NCBI GenBank assembly: GCA_910584845.1
Contig: CAJUDH010000015.1
Span: forward strand, 1 to 64,000
DNA: 64,000 nucleotides
Direction of reading: 5' to 3'
Source of the DNA: an uncultured Lachnospiraceae bacterium
GTDB lineage: Bacteria > Bacillota > Clostridia > Lachnospirales > Lachnospiraceae
The notes beneath the pieces are model-generated. The model had not been told where the DNA came from, did not search any database, and saw nothing but the letters and a program-made list of their open reading frames with translations. Below, one piece after another: positions 60,022 through 64,000 of the stretch. Position 1 is the stretch's first letter, and every line of letters starts with the position of its first letter. A program made the translations under genes and the position numbers.

Positions 60022-61052
60022 ACATTTTGCTGACAAGCGCGGGGAGAAGGACATACTTGGTCCATTATTTTAAAGAGGCCTTAAACATGGCCGGTTTGGA
60101 CGGGCAGATCCATGCAGCCAACAGTGAAGCCAGCCCCGCTTTTTCTGCTGCCGACAGGCAGGTAGTGGCCCCGCTGATTTATGACAGGGGATATATCCCC
60201 TTTTTGCTGGACTATTGCCGGAAGTGGGAGATTAAACTTTTAATCCCGTTATTTGACATTGATTTGCCGGTCCTGTCTTCCCACAGGGAAGAATTTGCGG
60301 CCGTGGGGACTTTGGTGGCCACGGCAGACAAGGAGGCCATTGAAATCTGCAATGACAAATGGAAAGCATATTCCGTGTTGACAAAAATAGGGATCCCAAC
60401 CCCAAGAAGCTGGCTGGACTGGGAAGAGGCCGCCCGGGAGGCCAAAAACGGGACGGCATCTTATCCTTTCATCCTCAAGCCCCGGTGGGGCATGGGGTCT
60501 TTGTCTGTCTATCAGGCGGACAACGATGAGGAGTTAAGGGTCCTGGACAAAAAAATCCGGCGAGAGATTCAAAACGGTTATTTGAAATATGAGGCGGCAC
60601 AAGACCTGGGATCCTGTGTCCTGGTTCAGGAAAAGGTTTGCGGGCGGGAATTGGGCATGGATGTGGTCAATGATTTGGAAGGGCGTTACCGTATGGCGGT
60701 GGTCAAGGAAAAGACGGCCATGCGGGCCGGGGAAACAGACGGGGCGGTTACGGTGGAACGCCCTTTACTGGCGGAAACCGGACGGCGCCTGTCTGGCCTT
60801 TTAAAACATCGGGGGAACCTGGATGTAGACATACTGGAATCGGACGGCAAATGGTTTGTGCTGGAGATGAACGCCAGGTTTGGAGGGGGGTACCCTTTCA
60901 GCCATGCGGCGGGCCTCCATCTTCCTTACGCCCTGGTTATGTGGGCGGCGGGGAAGGAACCGGAAGCCAGGTACTTACAGGCCCGCATGGGGATACGGGC
61001 ACAGAAGGATATTCGGATCCTGGCCTTAAACAGCATCTCCAAAGAGGAATGA
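60018..61052 (+). CDS. ATP-grasp ligase, CarB-like
   Basis: The 344-residue protein has the pre-ATP-grasp fold (MNILLTSAGRRTYLV) and an ATP-grasp domain. The latter shows SYPFILKPRWGMGSLS (about 152-167), EKVCGRELGMDVV, and the metal-binding DVDILE...VLEMNARFGGGYPFS near 275-300. Such enzymes join a carboxylate to an amine using ATP. Within capsule loci they may add an amino acid to an amino sugar. It is coupled by ATGA to the GT2 gene upstream and to a DegT aminotransferase downstream. Those couplings suggest that it acts on the amino sugar. It is not carbamoyl-phosphate synthase, since it is far shorter. Confidence 0.8.
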   Translation: MNILLTSAGRRTYLVHYFKEALNMAGLDGQIHAANSEASPAFSAADRQVVAPLIYDRGYIPFLLDYCRKWEIKLLIPLFDIDLPVLSSHREEFAAVGTLVATADKEAIEICNDKWKAYSVLTKIGIPTPRSWLDWEEAAREAKNGTASYPFILKPRWGMGSLSVYQADNDEELRVLDKKIRREIQNGYLKYEAAQDLGSCVLVQEKVCGRELGMDVVNDLEGRYRMAVVKEKTAMRAGETDGAVTVERPLLAETGRRLSGLLKHRGNLDVDILESDGKWFVLEMNARFGGGYPFSHAAGLHLPYALVMWAAGKEPEARYLQARMGIRAQKDIRILALNSISKEE

Positions 61053-61057
61053 GAGAC

Positions 61058-62161
61058 ATGAAAGAGAATCCAAATGCCCCGGTGGCGGTGACAAGGTCGT
61101 CCCTGCCCCCGCTGGAAGAATATGTGGAAATGTTAAAGCCTTTGTGGGAAAGCGCCTGGCTGACCAATATGGGCGATTATCATGAGGCGTTTAAGGAACA
61201 GCTGAAAAGCTATCTGAAAATTTCCAACCTGGAATTATTTGTGAATGGCCATATGGCCCTGGAGCTGGCATTACAGGCTATGGAATTGGAAGGGGAGGTT
61301 ATAACCACGCCTTTCAGTTTTGCCTCCACGACCCACGCCATTGTCAGAAACGGCCTGGAACCGGTGTTTTGTGACATTAACCCAGTGGACTATACGCTGG
61401 ATGTGGAGAAGCTGGAGGGGCTGATAACAGAGCGGACGTCGGCCATTGTGCCGGTTCATGTGTATGGAAACCTATGCGATGTGGAACGGATCCAGCAGAT
61501 TGCAGACAAACACCATTTGAAAGTGGTTTATGACGCTGCCCACACCTTTGGGGAAGAATGGGAGGGAAAAGGGGTCGGGGAGTTTGGTGACGTATCCATG
61601 TTCAGCTTCCATGCCACAAAAGTGTTCCACAGCATTGAAGGGGGGGCTGTTTCCTATCGGGATGCCCGCCTGTCGGACCGGCTGTACCAGCTTAAAAATT
61701 TTGGGATTATGGATAGCGAAAGGGTGGAGTATGTAGGGGCCAACGGAAAAATGAATGAGTTTCAGGCTGCCATGGGGATCTGTAACTTACGCCATGTGGA
61801 CGAGGAGATCGGAAAACGGAAAAAGCTGGCGGAAGTTTACCGGCAGCGGCTTTCCGGCGTAAAGGGGATCCGCCTATGCCCGGAAAACCCAAAAGTCCGC
61901 AGCAATTATGCCTACATGCCTGTAGTATTTGACGGGTACCGGAAAAGCCGGGATCAAGTTTTTCAGGAATTGGCACAGGCCCATATCCATGCCAGGAAAT
62001 ATTTCTATCCCTGCATCAACCATTATACATGCTATAAAGGACGCTTTAACGAAAATTCCACCCCCGTAGCCGCCCGCATTTCCCGGCAAATACTAACCCT
62101 GCCCTTATATGCAGACCTGGACAAAGAAACTGTAGACAGAATCTGCGATATTGTACTATGA
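61058..62161 (+). CDS. DegT/DnrJ/EryC1 family sugar aminotransferase
   Basis: The 367-residue PLP enzyme installs an amino group on a keto-sugar nucleotide. It shows LTNMGDYHEAFKEQL, NGHMALELAL, TPFSFASTTHAI, PVHVYGNLCDVE, DAAHTFGE, the Schiff-base lysine in SFHATKVFHSIEGG, and NGKMNEFQAAMG. The partner 4-keto-sugar enzyme is not in the window. The ATG at 61058 is chosen because AAAGAGG is about 10 bases before it. An ATG at 61049 overlaps the previous stop. It directly follows the ATP-grasp gene, so the amino sugar made here may be its acceptor. Confidence 0.88.
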   Translation: MKENPNAPVAVTRSSLPPLEEYVEMLKPLWESAWLTNMGDYHEAFKEQLKSYLKISNLELFVNGHMALELALQAMELEGEVITTPFSFASTTHAIVRNGLEPVFCDINPVDYTLDVEKLEGLITERTSAIVPVHVYGNLCDVERIQQIADKHHLKVVYDAAHTFGEEWEGKGVGEFGDVSMFSFHATKVFHSIEGGAVSYRDARLSDRLYQLKNFGIMDSERVEYVGANGKMNEFQAAMGICNLRHVDEEIGKRKKLAEVYRQRLSGVKGIRLCPENPKVRSNYAYMPVVFDGYRKSRDQVFQELAQAHIHARKYFYPCINHYTCYKGRFNENSTPVAARISRQILTLPLYADLDKETVDRICDIVL

Positions 62162-62221
62162 AAGTGCTGCACGTCACCCATGGAGGGCGCATGATTGCAT
62201 GGGCCGGGCCATGGCTGGCGC

Positions 62222-62253
62222 GCAGCCAGGCGGGTATGGGCAAGGAGGCCGCC
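62222..62253. repeat. Intergenic repeat, copy 2
   Basis: A segment around GCGGGTATG...AGGCCGCC is similar to 22461-22493 (25 of 32 positions by eye). It lies between the DegT stop and the ribosome site of the next gene. Confidence 0.35.
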
Positions 62254-62268
62254 CAAAAGGAGATTTTT

Positions 62269-62970
62269 ATGAAATGGCAAAGCAAGGTGCTGGTAGTAAT
62301 ACCGGCTTATAACGAAGAAGCAAATATTAAACCAGTAGTAGGGGAATTGGTAAGGGACTATCCGGATTTGGATTATGTCGTGGTCAATGACGGTTCCACG
62401 GACCGCACGGCAGAGATTTGCAAAAGCTATGGCTACAACCTGCTGGACCTGCCGGTGAACCTGGGGCTGGCAGGATGTTTTCAGGCAGGGATGAAATATG
62501 CTTACCAAAAAGGTTATGCCTATGCCATCCAGTTTGACGGGGATGGGCAGCACCGGCCTGAGTATATCCGGACCATGCAAAGGAAGATGGAAGAGGGATA
62601 CGATATTGTCATTGGAAGCCGGTTTTTGGACAAACCCAAAGGCTGTTCCATCCGTATGGTGGGCAGCCGGCTTTTAGCCGGGGCCATACGCCTGACCACC
62701 GGGGTGAAAGTGGCAGACCCCACGTCCGGGATGCGGATGTTTAACCAGAAGATGATCCGGGAGTTTGCGCTGAATTTGAATTATGGGCCGGAGCCGGATA
62801 CCATATCCTATCTGTTAAAACAAGGGGCAAAAGTGGCAGAGGTGCCGGTGGTCATCATGGAACGGGCCGGCGGGGAAAGCTACCTGAAACCTACGGTGGC
62901 GGCCCGGTACATGGTCAGGATGCTGCTATCCATTTTACTGATCCAGAATTTCCGGAAACGGATTGCGTAG
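62269..62970 (+). CDS. GT2 glycosyltransferase, DPM1-like, without membrane tail
   Basis: The 233-residue protein is a compact GT2 domain (VVIPAYNEEANIKPVV, VVNDGSTDRT, QFDGDGQHRPEY, IGSRF). It resembles polyprenyl-phosphate mannosyl/glucosyl synthases. It ends after FRKRIA with no two-helix anchor, so it is the soluble or one-helix type. The ATG at 62269 is chosen because AAAAGGAG precedes it. An in-frame ATG at 62158 overlaps the previous stop but has no ribosome site and would add 37 residues that include the intergenic repeat. Confidence 0.85.
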   Translation: MKWQSKVLVVIPAYNEEANIKPVVGELVRDYPDLDYVVVNDGSTDRTAEICKSYGYNLLDLPVNLGLAGCFQAGMKYAYQKGYAYAIQFDGDGQHRPEYIRTMQRKMEEGYDIVIGSRFLDKPKGCSIRMVGSRLLAGAIRLTTGVKVADPTSGMRMFNQKMIREFALNLNYGPEPDTISYLLKQGAKVAEVPVVIMERAGGESYLKPTVAARYMVRMLLSILLIQNFRKRIA

Positions 62971-62992
62971 ACAGGGCGGGGAAAGGGGCGGC

Positions 62993-64000
62993 ATGGGCGT
63001 TATGGACAGGTGGACAGCCTTTCTTATGAAGGCAGGTCCAAGTAAGGAGAAACAAAATATAGCCTGGAATATGGCAGGCAGCTTTTGCTATGCCTTTGCC
63101 AGCATGGTCCTTTCCTTTTTGGTTATGCGGATTGTAGGGAAGGAGCAAGGCGGGGCCTTTGCCTTTGGTTTCAGTACTTTTGGGCAACAGATGTTTATTT
63201 TGTCCTATTTTGGCATCCGGCCTTTTCAGGTCACAGACGGTACGGGGGAATACCGGTTTGGGGACTACCTGTGCCACCGGTACCTAACCTGTGGGGCGGC
63301 CCTGGCCGTAGGTGCGGCATACCTGGTATTCTGCCAATATACGCCGGAAAAAACTCTTGTCATCTTCCTGCTGGTGTGTTATAAGGTTATAGACGGATAT
63401 GCCGACGTGTACGAATCGGAATTCCAGCGGACGGGGAATTTGTACTTGACGGGAAAATCCAACACATTCCGCACGGTTTTTTCGGTGGGGACTTTCCTCC
63501 TGGCACTTATCGCGTGGCGTTCCCTGGTTTTGGCTTGTATTTGTGCGGTGGCGGCACAGTTGGCGGGGGTATTGGCTTTTGACCGGCCGGTGCTGCGGCG
63601 GCTGCCTGCAGTGGACCGCGCCTGGGACATGCGGCGGCTTAAGCCTTTGACCTATGCCACGTTACTTTTGTTTTTGTCCGTGTTTTTGGATTTTTATATA
63701 TTTTCTTCCGCCAAATATGCGATCGACGCCCATATGGATGACGCTTCTTCCGGCTATTTTAACGTTATTTTCATGCCCACGTCCGTCATCAACCTGGCGG
63801 CCGGGTTTGTTATCCGCCCGGTGCTCACTTATCTGACGGATGATTGGAAGGAAGGGCGCTACCGGGAGTTCGCCAATATGCTAAAGGGGATTTCCTTGCT
63901 GATCGGGCTCTTGAGCGTCCTGGCAGTGGGGCTATCGTGGGTGTTAGGCGGGCCGGTGTTAGGGGTTATGGAAACGGTTTTAGGGGAGGCCTATAAGGGC
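62993..64000 (+). CDS. Second polysaccharide flippase, cut by the window edge
   Basis: An open frame of 336 codons runs from ATG 62993 (after AAAGGGGCGGC) to the end of the window without a stop. It begins MGVMDRWTAF and continues with hydrophobic helices (AGSFCYAFASMVLSFLVMR, LVIFLLVCYKVIDGYAD, YATLLLFLSVFLDFYIF) typical of MOP-type oligosaccharide flippases. The motif NVIFMPTSVINLAAGF near residues 258-273 supports this. At least nine helices are visible. It is 22 bases after the GT2 gene and is the second flippase within 6 kb, which suggests that two glycans or two steps are served by the locus. Confidence 0.75.
   Translation, partial: MGVMDRWTAFLMKAGPSKEKQNIAWNMAGSFCYAFASMVLSFLVMRIVGKEQGGAFAFGFSTFGQQMFILSYFGIRPFQVTDGTGEYRFGDYLCHRYLTCGAALAVGAAYLVFCQYTPEKTLVIFLLVCYKVIDGYADVYESEFQRTGNLYLTGKSNTFRTVFSVGTFLLALIAWRSLVLACICAVAAQLAGVLAFDRPVLRRLPAVDRAWDMRRLKPLTYATLLLFLSVFLDFYIFSSAKYAIDAHMDDASSGYFNVIFMPTSVINLAAGFVIRPVLTYLTDDWKEGRYREFANMLKGISLLIGLLSVLAVGLSWVLGGPVLGVMETVLGEAYKG

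Noticed and set aside
62158..62268. N-terminal extension of the GT2 protein starting in an ATGA overlap (MKVLHVTHGG...)
   Set aside because: It resembles a GT-B start by its first residues, but it has no ribosome site, contains the intergenic repeat and precedes a much better start at 62269.

Overview
The window reads as chromosomal DNA of a Gram-positive, spore-forming Clostridia, most likely a Lachnospiraceae. This is inferred from strong AGGAGG-type ribosome sites, a SipL-type spore protein (DUF3794 plus LysM), a Csp-like subtilisin, choline-binding-type wall repeats, an LCP ligase, the gene order rpsL-rpsG-fusA-tuf, and a base composition that looks near 50% GC. No rRNA, tRNA, CRISPR array or intact insertion sequence was recognised.

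Layout. 1-3600: an orphan 534-residue protein, a one-domain LytTR regulator and a small lipoprotein. 3880-9390: a minus-strand block of four secreted proteins with cell-wall-binding (YYLD/E-DG) repeats, interrupted by two convergent coiled-coil genes. 9587-20512: a first surface-polysaccharide block made of a ThDP-dependent acetolactate-synthase-like enzyme, an SDR sugar epimerase/reductase, three GT2 glycosyltransferases, a polyprenyl glycosylphosphotransferase and an LCP protein. 20902-28330: HtrA protease, a divergent ClpX paralogue, a Csp-like subtilisin, a signal peptidase II homologue, a CorC-type CBS protein and a TIGR04086-like membrane protein. 28463-33345: the str operon (rpsL, rpsG, fusA, tuf) behind a perfect consensus promoter.

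33400-38815: an island that looks AT-richer than its surroundings. It holds a Zn/Cd/Pb-type P-type ATPase, a separate HMA metallochaperone, a decayed ArsR gene, an intact divergent ArsR with a visible operator and promoter, an AraC regulator and an XRE-membrane regulator. This looks acquired. 39169-49673: an aldehyde dehydrogenase and iron alcohol dehydrogenase pair, a hybrid histidine kinase followed by a solute-binding lipoprotein, a PrcB-like lipoprotein, serine acetyltransferase, the SipL-like spore protein and a GIY-YIG nuclease.

49814-64000: a second polysaccharide block, running off the right edge. It contains UDP-galactopyranose mutase, a GT8-GT2 fusion, several GT2 enzymes, a GT-C membrane protein, two flippases, an ATP-grasp ligase and a DegT aminotransferase. 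An L,D-transpeptidase with ChW repeats sits inside it on the other strand. Many genes there overlap by ATGA, which implies translational coupling.

Together the polysaccharide blocks can start a lipid-linked glycan (glycosylphosphotransferase), extend it with Galf and unusual sugars, flip it (two flippases) and attach it to peptidoglycan (LCP). The wall-binding proteins, L,D-transpeptidase, HtrA, LspA and PrcB-like lipoprotein form the surface and quality-control layer around it.
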